A stretch of DNA of 64,000 nucleotides from contig JBMYRB010000005.1 in NCBI GenBank assembly GCA_049601915.1, positions 133,304 through 197,303 of the forward strand, given 5' to 3'. The position numbers were made by a program, and so were the translations under genes. The DNA is from UBA8079 sp049601915. GTDB lineage: Bacteria; Pseudomonadota; Alphaproteobacteria; UBA6615. Position 1 is the first letter of the stretch. Each line of letters starts with the position of its first letter. Of this stretch, positions 16,789 through 25,673 are shown piece by piece. The notes beneath the pieces were generated by a model. That model saw nothing but the letters and a program-made list of their open reading frames with translations. It did no database searches and was not told the origin of the DNA.

Positions 16789-17259
16789 TTATTTGCGGGA
16801 TTCGTAGAAGTTCACCATCTTCACCACATCACCAGCATCGATCCGGCCCAGCGGGCCGTCACTGTAGCTGCAAGCGACCACATTGCCGTCTTCGCCAATA
16901 ATAAATTCGGAAGGTTGGATGATCTGACGCCGGTCTTCCCACCAGGATCCAAGCGCGTCGGCGATGTCCCGGGACACGCCATGGCCCACCGGGAAATTCA
17001 CCTCATCGGCGACTTCTTGGGCCTTTTCGACGTCATCGACACTGGCGGCGACGACTTTCACGCCCAGCTTGTCAAATTCGTCTTTCAATTCTGCAAAGCC
17101 GACCAACTGACGGCGACAATAGGGTCACCAGTGGCCGCGATAAAACAGGATGACCCGATATTTTGCATCGAGGTCATCGGGCAGGCTGAGCGTTCCGCCG
17201 CCGACGAGATCAATCGTCAGGTTGGGGAAGGCCGAACCAATGCCGAGCTTCTCTGACAT
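16789..17259 (-). CDS. selenoprotein, peroxiredoxin-like (AhpC/TSA thioredoxin fold), Sec45
   Basis: The frame starting at ATG 17259, after a GAGGACG ribosome site, contains one TGA at 17127-17125. Read as selenocysteine, it gives a 156-residue protein with the redox motif R-G-H-W-U-P-Y-C-R-R-Q-L, U45 and C48. The rest of the fold matches AhpC/TSA peroxiredoxin-like proteins: V-I-L-F-Y before the motif and V-V-A-A-S-V-D after it. In homologs the U position is usually Cys. An annotation that stops at the TGA would start falsely near 17106 and lose the active site. Selenocysteine there should make a fast peroxide or disulfide reductase; that is inference. Confidence 0.88.
17098..17127 (-). promoter_or_regulatory. 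candidate SECIS element in the peroxiredoxin-like mRNA
   Basis: After the UGA (17127-17125 on the minus strand), GCCG at 17114-17111 can pair with CGGC at 17101-17098 around a nine-base loop that contains GGU. The position suits a bacterial SECIS but the stem is short, and the fold was made by eye. Confidence 0.35.
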
Positions 17260-17273
17260 TTTGCGTCCTCACG

Positions 17274-17444
17274 TTAGAAAAATGCGCCGAATCCGGCACC
17301 CATAACCGAAATATCGTGCACATTATCACCATGCGCCGCAATCCTGAGATCGTGCTTGGCCTTGTCACCCGGGCCTTTTGCATTGTAAATCATATACAAG
17401 CGGATCGTAGCATCGCGACCAGGTTTGGGCAGGGGAGCCATCAT
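17274..17444 (-). CDS. possible small protein upstream of the peroxiredoxin-like gene
   Basis: A 56-codon minus-strand frame ends 14 bp before the selenoprotein start. Its C-terminal part (A-K-H-D-L-R-I-A-A-H-G-D-N-V-H-D) has a composition like a real soluble protein. No family is recognised, and its start would overlap the start of the divergent membrane protein gene at 17443. It could be a genuine small gene, the tail of a decayed one, or chance. Confidence 0.25.
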   Translation of the reverse strand: MMAPLPKPGRDATIRLYMIYNAKGPGDKAKHDLRIAAHGDNVHDISVMGAGFGAFF

Positions 17445-17793
17445 GGAAATTGTCTTAAAGTTTTTAGCCACGCCGGAATATCAGATCCTGTTCATCTTGC
17501 CGTTCGTGGTGATGACGGTCGCAACCCTGGCCTTGCGCTCGGTGCTGCCGAAGGCAGACAACTCGCATCAGTCGGGTCGGATGGCGGCTTATGACGACCT
17601 TCACCGGGAAGCCTATATCGGCGCGATTATCTCGGCCGTGGTCACGGTCGTCGCGTTTGAAATCCGCGGCGGGCCCGAGCCCTTCGTGCTGGTCTGGAAG
17701 CCGCTCCTGTCGACGGTCATGATCCTGCCGTTCGGCTATGGCGTCGCACTGTTCATCGGTGGTGTGACGGGGATGACCCGCAACGCCGCCTAG
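17443..17793 (+). CDS. small integral membrane protein, unknown function
   Basis: This 116-residue protein has about three hydrophobic segments (near residues 13-30, 52-70 and 80-105) separated by a polar stretch with H-Q-S-G-R and H-R-E-A-Y. I start at 17443, where an AGGGGAG ribosome site precedes; an upstream in-frame start at 17425 is possible. No family is recognised. It is transcribed away from the selenoprotein gene and is convergent, 4 bp apart, with the bicupin gene. Confidence 0.75.
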   Translation: MEIVLKFLATPEYQILFILPFVVMTVATLALRSVLPKADNSHQSGRMAAYDDLHREAYIGAIISAVVTVVAFEIRGGPEPFVLVWKPLLSTVMILPFGYGVALFIGGVTGMTRNAA

Positions 17794-17797
17794 GCCT

Positions 17798-18595
17798 TTA
17801 CCCGGCCGCGGCGGCAAGGCTGCCGGCGCCGGTCAGTACAATATACAGTTCGAGGGGCGCGTCGCCGGTGTTGCCTATGCTGTGGCATTCGCCGCGCGGT
17901 ACAAACACGAAACTGTCCTCGCGAAGCTCGCCCCCGTCGCCATCTCCTATCGCGTGGCCTTGCCCCGAGACCACATAATAAATCGCCTCGGCACTGGCGA
18001 GCGCATGTTCTTCGATGGCTGCACCCGGCGCCAGTGATGCGTGGACCAGCGCATTATCACTGCCGTTGTGGCTGCCGATGGGTGCTTTCACGTCGGCGTC
18101 CCGCCACGCGTCCGGGGTGCCGTCACCGGGTTCGGACGTCTCTTCCAGACGGACCAGGATGCCCTCGTTGAGGCCGTCGCGCGCGCGCGAGATGTCGTCG
18201 TCGCCGACCGTGCCGCAAAACCGGTAGCCGGTGCCTTCAACGCTCGGGGCGTTCATGTAGAAGCCGATGACTTTCGCATCCTCGTCGGGGGTCTCGTTGT
18301 AGAAGAAATGTTCCGAGCCCTTGGGCATGAGGCGGCAATGGCCGGCCGTCACGACCGCGCGGCTTTCGCTCTGGCCGACGACCCCGTAGCCCGAGATGTA
18401 GACCGCGATTTCGTCGCTGACCTCGTGGAGGTGCTTGGCATGGGTGGAGCCCGGCCGGAAGATCGAATGGAACACCGTGGTGGCGCTGCCCGTGTCGCCG
18501 GTGATGGGCAGGCGGAACTCGGAAATGGCCCAGCCGTCGCGCTCTTCCATGCGTTCGGGGGCCACGTCCATGGTCTGTATGATCGAAATGCTCAT
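17798..18595 (-). CDS. two-domain cupin protein
   Basis: This 265-residue protein has two cupin barrels. The first holds H-A-K-H-L-H-E-V-S-D-E-I-A-V-Y (about 50-65) with several metal ligands. The second holds I-E-E-H-A-L-A-S-A-E-A-I-Y-Y-V and R-G-E-C-H-S-I-G-N near the C-terminus. Bicupins include dioxygenases and metal-dependent decarboxylases. The start at 18595 follows a weak GGAAAG site. It lies 11 bp after the metallo-beta-lactamase gene on the same strand, so the two are probably cotranscribed and may act on one substrate. Confidence 0.82.
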   Translation of the reverse strand: MSISIIQTMDVAPERMEERDGWAISEFRLPITGDTGSATTVFHSIFRPGSTHAKHLHEVSDEIAVYISGYGVVGQSESRAVVTAGHCRLMPKGSEHFFYNETPDEDAKVIGFYMNAPSVEGTGYRFCGTVGDDDISRARDGLNEGILVRLEETSEPGDGTPDAWRDADVKAPIGSHNGSDNALVHASLAPGAAIEEHALASAEAIYYVVSGQGHAIGDGDGGELREDSFVFVPRGECHSIGNTGDAPLELYIVLTGAGSLAAAAG

Positions 18596-18606
18596 TTTCT
18601 TTCCGT

Positions 18607-19488
18607 TCAACTGGGCTCGTCGAGAAACTTGAATGTCTGACTGTCGCCGGCACGCGTGATATGGCCGGCGGTCGCGCCGGCGAAATGCACCGGCAGCACA
18701 AGGGTTCCTGCATCCGTGTGGGTGTCCACGAACGCCGTACGGCTTCGCGCCGACATCTCCAGGTCCCAGCAGAAGCACGTGCTCCATTCGGGATGGGGTA
18801 CCTGGATGGGATGGTGCATCAGGTCGCCGATGAAGGCGCCGCGTTCACCTTTGGATTCGACGTTCACGATCACATGGCCCGGGGAATGTCCCGGTGTGGG
18901 TTCGAGCCATATGCCGTCCTCGATTTGGTGGTCATGATCCACCAGGACGGCCTGTCCGGCCTCCATGACGGGCAAAACGCTGTCGATGAATGTCAGGCCG
19001 ATCCGTTCCGAGCCCTGGGCGCTTTCCTTTTCCCAATGGGCATACTCGTCGCGCGCGAAGACATATTTTGCGTTCGGGAAGGTCGGCACCCATCGGCCGT
19101 CGCGCAGCTGGGTATTCCAGCCAACGTGATCGGGGTGCAGGTGGGTGCACATGACGATATCGATGTCTGCGGGTTTCAGCCCCAGGGCTTTCAGGTTGTC
19201 CATCCACGGCCACTTTTTCATGTGGAATTCGGGGTGGGTCCGTTCCTTGTCCTCGCCGACGCAAGTGTCGATCAGGATGTTGTGGTGCGGCGTTTGCAAC
19301 ACGAAGCTCTGGAAGGCGAGCTTGAGTTTGCCGCTGGCGATGTCGAAATAGGTCGGCGCCATCCAGTTCAGATGGGCGGCCACAGCGTCTGCCGTCGCGG
19401 TGGGAAACATGTCGGCCGGCGTGATATAGGCGCCGGTGTCTTCGTGGACGGATTTGACGGAGAATGCGCCAATATTCAGAGGTTGCAT
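18607..19488 (-). CDS. MBL-fold metallohydrolase
   Basis: This 293-residue protein has the metallo-beta-lactamase signature T-H-L-H-P-D-H-V-G-W, which binds two metal ions, followed by distal ligands in T-P-G-H-S-P-G-H and I-G-D-L-M-H-H. Close relatives include lactonases and quorum-quenching-type hydrolases, though the substrate is unknown. I chose ATG 19488 because it follows GGAACC; the frame remains open to 19587, which would overlap the divergent neighbour. It is the first gene of a two-gene unit with the bicupin. Confidence 0.85.
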   Translation of the reverse strand: MQPLNIGAFSVKSVHEDTGAYITPADMFPTATADAVAAHLNWMAPTYFDIASGKLKLAFQSFVLQTPHHNILIDTCVGEDKERTHPEFHMKKWPWMDNLKALGLKPADIDIVMCTHLHPDHVGWNTQLRDGRWVPTFPNAKYVFARDEYAHWEKESAQGSERIGLTFIDSVLPVMEAGQAVLVDHDHQIEDGIWLEPTPGHSPGHVIVNVESKGERGAFIGDLMHHPIQVPHPEWSTCFCWDLEMSARSRTAFVDTHTDAGTLVLPVHFAGATAGHITRAGDSQTFKFLDEPS

Positions 19489-19578
19489 CGCGCGGGTTCC
19501 GATTGGTTGATGAGCAAACAGAGTGTCTGATGTTAGGGTTGCCTGTGCAAGCGCAGGGGCGGGGGTATCATCCCCGAC

Positions 19579-20322
19579 ATGCTTCACGACGAAATTGCCC
19601 GTCGTTTTGCGGATGCCGGGGTCATGATTTTCGATGAAGTGTTACCGCCCGAGCTGGTGGCCGAGCTTCATGCCGGCTACAGCGCACAATATGAGGCGTA
19701 TCATCAGGATCGGGAATTTGCTGATGCTCTCACTGTCGGCGACAAGCGAACAATGATCTCGATCGCCGTCGACGGCCGCTTCAACGATCCCGCGATATAT
19801 GCAAATCCAACCGCCTTCCCGATGATTCGGGAGCTGCTCGGCGGTGATGTGATTCTCGGTAGCTTTGTTTCGGTCACCTCGCTGCCTGGATCGCTTGATC
19901 AGGAGCCGCATCTCGATATGCCAGTGTTGTTCGAAGCCGAGCAAGTGAGCCCCGAATTGCCGGTTTACAGCCTTACGCTGGTAATCCCCCTGGTTAATAT
20001 GAACGCGACGAACGGCACGACGGCATTTTTCCCGGGTAGCCACAAGGCCATCCATGACGGCATTCCTGATATGTCGCCCGTAGCACCGGACATCCCGGTT
20101 GGATCTGCCTTGTTGTTCGATGCGTGGGTCTGGCATGGGGGCACCCCTAACCGATCTGCCGCGCCGCGCCCGGTGCTCTGCAACACCTATCAACGGTCAT
20201 GGTTTCGTGACTCGGTGAACTTCTTGTCCCAGCCGCCGCTTGTGATGCATGCTGCGGAACGGGCGAAAATCCCGGAGGCGCACCGACATCTGTTCGATTG
20301 GGTCCGGTCGCCGCAGGCATGA
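19579..20322 (+). CDS. phytanoyl-CoA dioxygenase (PhyH) family protein
   Basis: This 247-residue protein belongs to the Fe(II)/2-oxoglutarate dioxygenases of the PhyH group, which hydroxylate or halogenate small molecules. The metal facial triad is seen as H-L-D (in P-H-L-D-M-P, about residue 112) and the distal His in W-H-G-G-T-P-N, followed by an Arg that would hold 2-oxoglutarate (A-A-P-R-P). Length is typical. It is divergent from the metallohydrolase, with a 90-bp gap, and the next gene is co-oriented but 230 bp away. Confidence 0.85.
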   Translation: MLHDEIARRFADAGVMIFDEVLPPELVAELHAGYSAQYEAYHQDREFADALTVGDKRTMISIAVDGRFNDPAIYANPTAFPMIRELLGGDVILGSFVSVTSLPGSLDQEPHLDMPVLFEAEQVSPELPVYSLTLVIPLVNMNATNGTTAFFPGSHKAIHDGIPDMSPVAPDIPVGSALLFDAWVWHGGTPNRSAAPRPVLCNTYQRSWFRDSVNFLSQPPLVMHAAERAKIPEAHRHLFDWVRSPQA

Positions 20323-20553
20323 CCGGCGGATCGCGCGGTTTTTCGCCTTCTGAGCCCAAAATCACCTCATCGCGGCCACATTCGCGATCTACATACAGAC
20401 GTGGCGGCGGAGACGGGGCCTGGGTCCGCTGCCGGATATGTGCGTGCGAACGTTGACGTGTTCTCGGGGCACGCGCTACGGCAAAGGGATATGCGGGTGT
20501 CGGCTGTTCGCACCTGGGACAAAGCCGGGACGCAAAATTCGAGGAGAGAAACG

Positions 20554-21204
20554 ATGATGGGTAGATTGGGGACACGATCCAAGGTAATGCTCATGCGGTT
20601 TCAAAAAGCCAGTGCTGCAGCACTTCTTGCTGCTCCCTTCATGGCCCTGCCATTGGAGACCGCCGGTGCGCAGCTCGGCGACATTCTTAAGGCCCCGAAA
20701 ACACTGATCGATCGCGCGATCGAGGCGCGCAGTACGGCCGACATCGCCAAGGACAACCGGATCGTCATCGATGTCAATCGGATCATGGCCGACATCGGCA
20801 CGATCAAGGCCTCGACGGAGATTTATGAGCAGAAGCTCCTGATCACCGGTGTCTTCTCCGATCAGGAAACTCATGATGATTTTCTCGCCCAGGTGAAGCA
20901 GGTCGATGGGGTGAAGGAATTATTCTGGCATGCCCAGGTTCTGAGCGATGCCGAGCGCGAACGTCGCGTTGACGAACTCCTCGGTTGGGACGATGTGCTG
21001 GTGCTTGAGACCAAAGTCGGCGTGGAAATGGTTGCGACCCGCGGTGTCGCGGATGTGAATTTTCGCACGGCCGCTGACTCGTTCGGCACGATCTACCTGA
21101 TGGGGCGCGCCCGTTCGCAGGAAGAACTCGACAAGGCAATCGCGACAGTGCGCAACACCGACAATGTCAGTCAGGTCGTCAGCTATGCCTTCGCGCGGCC
21201 CTAG
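20554..21204 (+). CDS. BON-domain exported protein
   Basis: This 216-residue protein starts with a signal peptide: basic residues, then A-S-A-A-A-L-L-A-A-P-F and A-G-A-Q as the cleavage region. Two BON-like repeats follow: one around 75-125 (V-D-V-N-R-I...I-T-G-V-F-S-D) and a second around 150-210 (V-E-M-V-A-T...Y-L-M-G-R-A). BON proteins bind phospholipid and act at the cell envelope, often under stress. The start follows a strong GAGGAG site; the open frame upstream to 20401 is not conserved-looking. It is convergent with selB, with a 28-bp gap. Confidence 0.8.
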   Translation: MMGRLGTRSKVMLMRFQKASAAALLAAPFMALPLETAGAQLGDILKAPKTLIDRAIEARSTADIAKDNRIVIDVNRIMADIGTIKASTEIYEQKLLITGVFSDQETHDDFLAQVKQVDGVKELFWHAQVLSDAERERRVDELLGWDDVLVLETKVGVEMVATRGVADVNFRTAADSFGTIYLMGRARSQEELDKAIATVRNTDNVSQVVSYAFARP

Positions 21205-21232
21205 GCTTGCACCGCGTTTTCGGGGGCGCGGA

Positions 21233-23143
21233 TCAGGCGCCGAAGATTTCGGCTGCGGGGCGCACCTGATGGCGCGCATTGCCGTCGCGTCGTGACAGCC
21301 CCACACGATCAAAATACTCCAGCACTTCGACGGCGATATTCCGGCCGATGCCCGCTTTCTGCCGGAACGGAGATACGCCAACGGTCCCGTCGGTTGCGAC
21401 CATGGCCTCGAAGACTTCCGCGTGGGCGCGCAGTGCTGTCGGCGTGAAAAACCTGTTCTCCGCAATCTGGACCGCGAGGCCCATGCGGACGGCCTGCCGG
21501 AGGGTCTTGTCGACACCGTTGACCGGGAGGCCTGCCGTCTGAGCGAGGTCGTGCACGACCGGCGGGCTTTCCGGTGTTTCGCTGAGAAGAGGTTCGATGA
21601 CATCCCAGCGTTTCGCATCATCGCCGGTCAGGCCTGGCTGATGATCGGGGCGGTGTAACAGCATGCCGTTGCTCGACAAGGTCTTGTCGGCAACCAGCCC
21701 TGCGCTGATCGCGTCGAATAGCGGCTCGGGGATATAGCGTCCTAGGCTTTTGCGGAGCTGCGCCGCGGCGGGCCCGAGCCGGTCGGGGTAGCGCGTGTGG
21801 AACTGGTCGAGCGCTGTGAGCAGTTCGTCCTGCCGGGTTGCCCATGTCTCCGCGGACAACGCCAGGGCTGTGTCGTCATCACCCGTGACGACGGCATTGG
21901 TGGATTCCAGAGTCGCGGCCATTTCTGCCCCGGTCAGATTGCGCCCGGCCGAGAATTCCCCGATCGAAACGCCGGTGGGTGACCGCTCGAGTGCGGCCGT
22001 GAACGCGGCGATCGGATCGGGCGTGTCGAGAGCCGTCAGCAGATCCAGCCGTTCCGGCTTGGAGCGACCCCGGCGCGGGGGATGCAGGTCCACGACATGT
22101 CCACCGCCAAGCGTGAATTTCGCCGACTGATCGCGAATCACGAAGCGATCGAGAACGCAGGCCCCGACGGGTGTATCGAGCACCAGCTGGGCGAGAATCG
22201 AGGTGCCGGGTGCCGCACTGTCGGCCCCCAAGAGGGCGACGCGGCCGGTTACATTCCGGGCGCCGAGATGAACATGCACGGGTGTCCAGTGGCGCAATGG
22301 CCGCTTCGCGTCGGCAACAACATGTAGCCTGACATCCAGTTTGCGGAAAAGGCTGAGCGCGGAATCGGCGACGAGCCAGTCGCCACGCTCGATGTCTTCC
22401 TTGTCGAGCCCGGCAAGGTTGAGGGCCAGCCGGTCACCGGCCTGCCCGGCGTCACTGTTCTGGTTGTTGGCGTGAATGCCGCGCACCCGAACCTGGGTGT
22501 CGTGCCCGGCGATCCACAGGCGGTCTTCTTTGGCCACCGTACCGGCGAATGCGGTGCCGGTGACCACGAGACCGGCGCCGGCGACGGTGAAGACCCGGTC
22601 AACGGCGAGGCGGAAATGGCCGTTGCCCGCGCGGGCCTCGGTTTCGGCGGCCATACTGGCCACGTGTTGCTGCAGGTCGCCGATCCCATCACCGCTGATC
22701 GCCGAAACCGGGTAGATGGGGGCACCCGCGAGTGATGTTTCGCCGATCAGGAGTTCGATCTCGGCCAGAACCCCCGCGACCCGATCGGGGTCGACACGGT
22801 CGATCTTGGTCAGCGCGACCATGCCGCGTGAGATGCCAAGAATGTCCAGGATCGCCAGATGTTCGAGGGTCTGGGGCATTGGCCCGTCATCGGCGGCGAC
22901 CACCAGCAGCGCGCAGTCAATGCCCGTCACGCCGGCGAGCATGTTGTGGACCAGGCGCTCATGGCCCGGAACGTCGATAAAGCCGAGACGGGAACCATTT
23001 TCGAGGTCGGCATAGGCAAAACCGAGATCGAGGGTCATGCCGCGCTTTTTTTCTTCCGGCAGCCGGTCGGCATCGACGCCGGTCAGCGCCTTTACCAGCA
23101 GCGTCTTGCCGTGATCTATGTGGCCCGCGGTGGCGACGATCAT
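21233..23143 (-). CDS. selB: selenocysteine-specific translation elongation factor
   Basis: This 636-residue GTPase delivers selenocysteyl-tRNA to UGA codons marked by a SECIS hairpin. The EF-Tu-like GTPase domain shows G-H-I-D-H-G-K-T (7-14), D-V-P-G-H-E and T-K-I-D. Beta-barrel domains follow, and the C-terminal third contains the winged-helix repeats (for example around G-V-S-P-F-R-Q-K-A-G-I-G-R near the end) that bind SECIS RNA. Its ATG overlaps the selA stop by 4 bp, so the two are translationally coupled. I chose 23143 because the GTPase motif begins immediately after it. Confidence 0.96.
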   Translation of the reverse strand: MIVATAGHIDHGKTLLVKALTGVDADRLPEEKKRGMTLDLGFAYADLENGSRLGFIDVPGHERLVHNMLAGVTGIDCALLVVAADDGPMPQTLEHLAILDILGISRGMVALTKIDRVDPDRVAGVLAEIELLIGETSLAGAPIYPVSAISGDGIGDLQQHVASMAAETEARAGNGHFRLAVDRVFTVAGAGLVVTGTAFAGTVAKEDRLWIAGHDTQVRVRGIHANNQNSDAGQAGDRLALNLAGLDKEDIERGDWLVADSALSLFRKLDVRLHVVADAKRPLRHWTPVHVHLGARNVTGRVALLGADSAAPGTSILAQLVLDTPVGACVLDRFVIRDQSAKFTLGGGHVVDLHPPRRGRSKPERLDLLTALDTPDPIAAFTAALERSPTGVSIGEFSAGRNLTGAEMAATLESTNAVVTGDDDTALALSAETWATRQDELLTALDQFHTRYPDRLGPAAAQLRKSLGRYIPEPLFDAISAGLVADKTLSSNGMLLHRPDHQPGLTGDDAKRWDVIEPLLSETPESPPVVHDLAQTAGLPVNGVDKTLRQAVRMGLAVQIAENRFFTPTALRAHAEVFEAMVATDGTVGVSPFRQKAGIGRNIAVEVLEYFDRVGLSRRDGNARHQVRPAAEIFGA

Positions 23144-24546
23144 GAGTTGGGCAGCTTTTTGAGCTGGGCGCGGAACCCGTCCACATCGTCGAGGCAGCGC
23201 AGGTCGAGCCACAGCGCGTCGTCATGCACCCGGCCGATCACCGGGACCGGGAGCGTGCGCAGGTTCGCCGCCAGCCGCTTGAGGCACGCGCCCTGGCCGC
23301 GCGTCGCGACCGGCCGGATCACCAGCGCGGCACTGTCCAAGCTTTCGACCGGCAGTGCGCCGGAGCCGATCTGGCCCGCGCATGCCGCCACCGAGACCGT
23401 GCAGGCCTCGCCGACAGCGTCACCCATGTCGCCGACCAGGCTGTCGGCCAGCGCGCGAATATCGGCTGGTGTGCGCGACAGCAGGCGCAACGTGGGCAGC
23501 CGCTCGTCCAGCCGGTCCGGATCGCGGTAGAGGCCGAGGGTCGCGGCGAGCGCGGCTAGGGTCGCCTTGTCGCAGCGCAGGGCGCGTTTTAGGGGATTCT
23601 TCTTCAGCCGGGCGATCAGGTCTGCCCGGCCGACGATCAGACCGGCCTGGGGCCCGCCCAGCAGCTTGTCGCCGGAAAAGGTGATGATGTCGGCTCCCGC
23701 TGCGAGGGTCTCGCGCGGAGTGGGCTCATGGGGAAGGCCCCAGCGCTCCAGGTCGACCAGCGCGCCGGCGCCAAGATCGACGGCGAAAGGAATTTCGTTG
23801 GCATGCGCAATTACCGCGAGCCGGTCCTCCGGGACATCGGCGGTGAAGCCCTGGACCATGTAGTTGGAGGTGTGGACCTTCATCAGCAGCGCCGTCCGGT
23901 CGCCGATGGCGGTCTCGAAGTCGCTGGCATGGGTTCGGTTTGTGGTGCCGACCTCGACGAGCTTGGCACCGGCCCGCGCCATGATGTCGGGAATCCTGAA
24001 CGCGCCGCCGATCTCGACCAGCTCGCCGCGCGAGACGGGCACTTCCTTGCGCAGCGCGAGTGCGTTGAGCAGCAGGAAGACCGCGCCCGCATTGTTGTTC
24101 ACCACGGTCGCGGCCTCCGCGCCCGTCAGCTCACACAGCAACGCCTCGACATGCACATCGCGGTCGCCGCGCTTGCCGGTGTCGAGATCGAACTCTAGGT
24201 TGCTGGCGCCGCGCGCCGCCTCGGCCATTGCCGCAATCGCGGTCTCGGCCAGAGGCGCGCGCCCTAGATTGGTGTGCAGAACCGTGCCGGTCAGATTGAA
24301 GACCCGGCGCAGCCCCGGTAACGATTCGCATTCGAGCCGTGCGGCGGCCGATTGGGCAAACAGCTCTTCTGTCAGATCGACCCTGTCTCCTGCCGCGATG
24401 GCCGCGCGGGCCGTGTCGAGTGCCGCGCGCAACGCCGACGCGGTCGCGATGCGGCCATGGGATTCGACAAGCGCGATCACAGCTGGCGCCTGCAGGAGCC
24501 GGTCGAGTGATGGAATATCGGAGAAGTCGGGTTTCTGTTCGGCCAT
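23140..24546 (-). CDS. selA: L-seryl-tRNA(Sec) selenium transferase
   Basis: This 468-residue PLP enzyme converts seryl-tRNA(Sec) to selenocysteyl-tRNA using selenophosphate. The family start G-R-A-P-L-A follows T-N-L, and V-V-N-N-N-A-G-A-V-F lies at 148-157. The PLP lysine is K294 in F-S-G-D-K-L-L-G-G-P-Q-A-G, which matches the position of the E. coli enzyme's lysine. Length is typical. It is the first gene of the selA-selB operon, which is about 8 kb from selD and selC. The operon diverges from a DMT transporter gene. Confidence 0.97.
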   Translation of the reverse strand: MAEQKPDFSDIPSLDRLLQAPAVIALVESHGRIATASALRAALDTARAAIAAGDRVDLTEELFAQSAAARLECESLPGLRRVFNLTGTVLHTNLGRAPLAETAIAAMAEAARGASNLEFDLDTGKRGDRDVHVEALLCELTGAEAATVVNNNAGAVFLLLNALALRKEVPVSRGELVEIGGAFRIPDIMARAGAKLVEVGTTNRTHASDFETAIGDRTALLMKVHTSNYMVQGFTADVPEDRLAVIAHANEIPFAVDLGAGALVDLERWGLPHEPTPRETLAAGADIITFSGDKLLGGPQAGLIVGRADLIARLKKNPLKRALRCDKATLAALAATLGLYRDPDRLDERLPTLRLLSRTPADIRALADSLVGDMGDAVGEACTVSVAACAGQIGSGALPVESLDSAALVIRPVATRGQGACLKRLAANLRTLPVPVIGRVHDDALWLDLRCLDDVDGFRAQLKKLPNS

Positions 24547-24742
24547 GGGTGGTGATTGTTCCGTTCGCGGCAGCTTCGATCAAGGCTGATATAGTCTCCG
24601 ACGCGACTAAGACCTGTGATTATCTGCCATGCCCATTGTTTCAAATGATCCCGACGGCTACGAATTCGCTCTGTCCGGGGTCGTCCGGACGACCGGGTAG
24701 GAAGACGACGTCAGCGCACATGATCGGTTATAGGAATCTCAA

Positions 24743-25633
24743 ATGAAAGACTGGGGTGGAATAGGGGCCGGTCTGGGCACCGTGGCGTGCGTGGTCGTGA
24801 TGTTGATCGCTGGTCGGCTCGGCGCGACCACCGACGCGCTCACGATCTACGATCTTGCCGGCCTGCGCATGGGGGTCGCCGTGATCCTCGCCGTCCCCCT
24901 GCTGGTTCGATACTACCCTTGGCGTGTACGGCTGCGTGACCATGCGCTCGTTGCCTTCTTTGGCGGTGCGCCGTTTATCCTGATGCTGTTTGGCGGCATG
25001 GTTTTCGCACCGGTCGGCCATGCGTCGGTTGTGATGTATGGCGCGCTGCCGGTCTTTGCCGCGCTCGTTGCTTGGGCCTGGGTCGGCGAACGGCCCGGGC
25101 GCTGGCAGTGGGCCGGGATTGCCACGATCGTCATCGGGGTCGGCACGGTCGGCTGGGATGCGTTTACCGATGGTGTCGTGGCAGGCCAGTGGCGCGGTCA
25201 CCTGCTGTTTGTCGGCGCAGCGCTATGGGTCGCGATTTGGTATGGCAGCATGCGCGCGGGGCGGCTGACCGTCATGCAGTCGCTCGCTGCGCTGTTGATT
25301 GGTAACGCCCTTATCTATGTGCCGATCTGGTTGCTGTTCCTGCCCTCGACGCTGTTGACCGCGCCGTTTGGGGACATCGTCATGCAGTCGGTGGTGCACG
25401 GTGTGTTCGGGGCGTTTTTGTGTATTTTCGGACATGCCTATGCGGTCCGGACCATCGGTCCGACCCGCCAGGCCGCCGTCGGATCGCTCGTGCCCGCGCT
25501 GGCACTATTCGCCGCGATCCCTTTTCTGGGCGAGATCCCGACGGGTCTCAACATCGCCGGTGCGTTGATCGTGACCGTGGGTATTCTTGCGACTGTTTTC
25601 CTGCGGCCGTTCCCGCGGGAGGGTGGTCAGTGA
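24743..25633 (+). CDS. EamA/DMT-superfamily transporter
   Basis: This 296-residue protein has about ten hydrophobic segments arranged as two five-helix halves, the pattern of drug/metabolite transporters. The sequence between halves contains the typical V-G-E-R-P-G-R-W-Q-W turn. These proteins export or import small metabolites; no substrate can be assigned. An AGGAATC ribosome site precedes the ATG. It is one of three DMT carriers in the window, and the three are not adjacent. It could be cotranscribed with the flavin-dependent oxidoreductase that starts 40 bp downstream. Confidence 0.88.
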   Translation: MKDWGGIGAGLGTVACVVVMLIAGRLGATTDALTIYDLAGLRMGVAVILAVPLLVRYYPWRVRLRDHALVAFFGGAPFILMLFGGMVFAPVGHASVVMYGALPVFAALVAWAWVGERPGRWQWAGIATIVIGVGTVGWDAFTDGVVAGQWRGHLLFVGAALWVAIWYGSMRAGRLTVMQSLAALLIGNALIYVPIWLLFLPSTLLTAPFGDIVMQSVVHGVFGAFLCIFGHAYAVRTIGPTRQAAVGSLVPALALFAAIPFLGEIPTGLNIAGALIVTVGILATVFLRPFPREGGQ

Positions 25634-25673
25634 TGCGATCCCTCGATAGTTTCGACATGATGGAAAGATCCCC

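Noticed and set aside
24628..24699. A 23-residue ORF between selA and the DMT transporter
   Set aside because: It is short, has no ribosome site and no recognised family, and overlaps the presumed promoter region of both neighbours.
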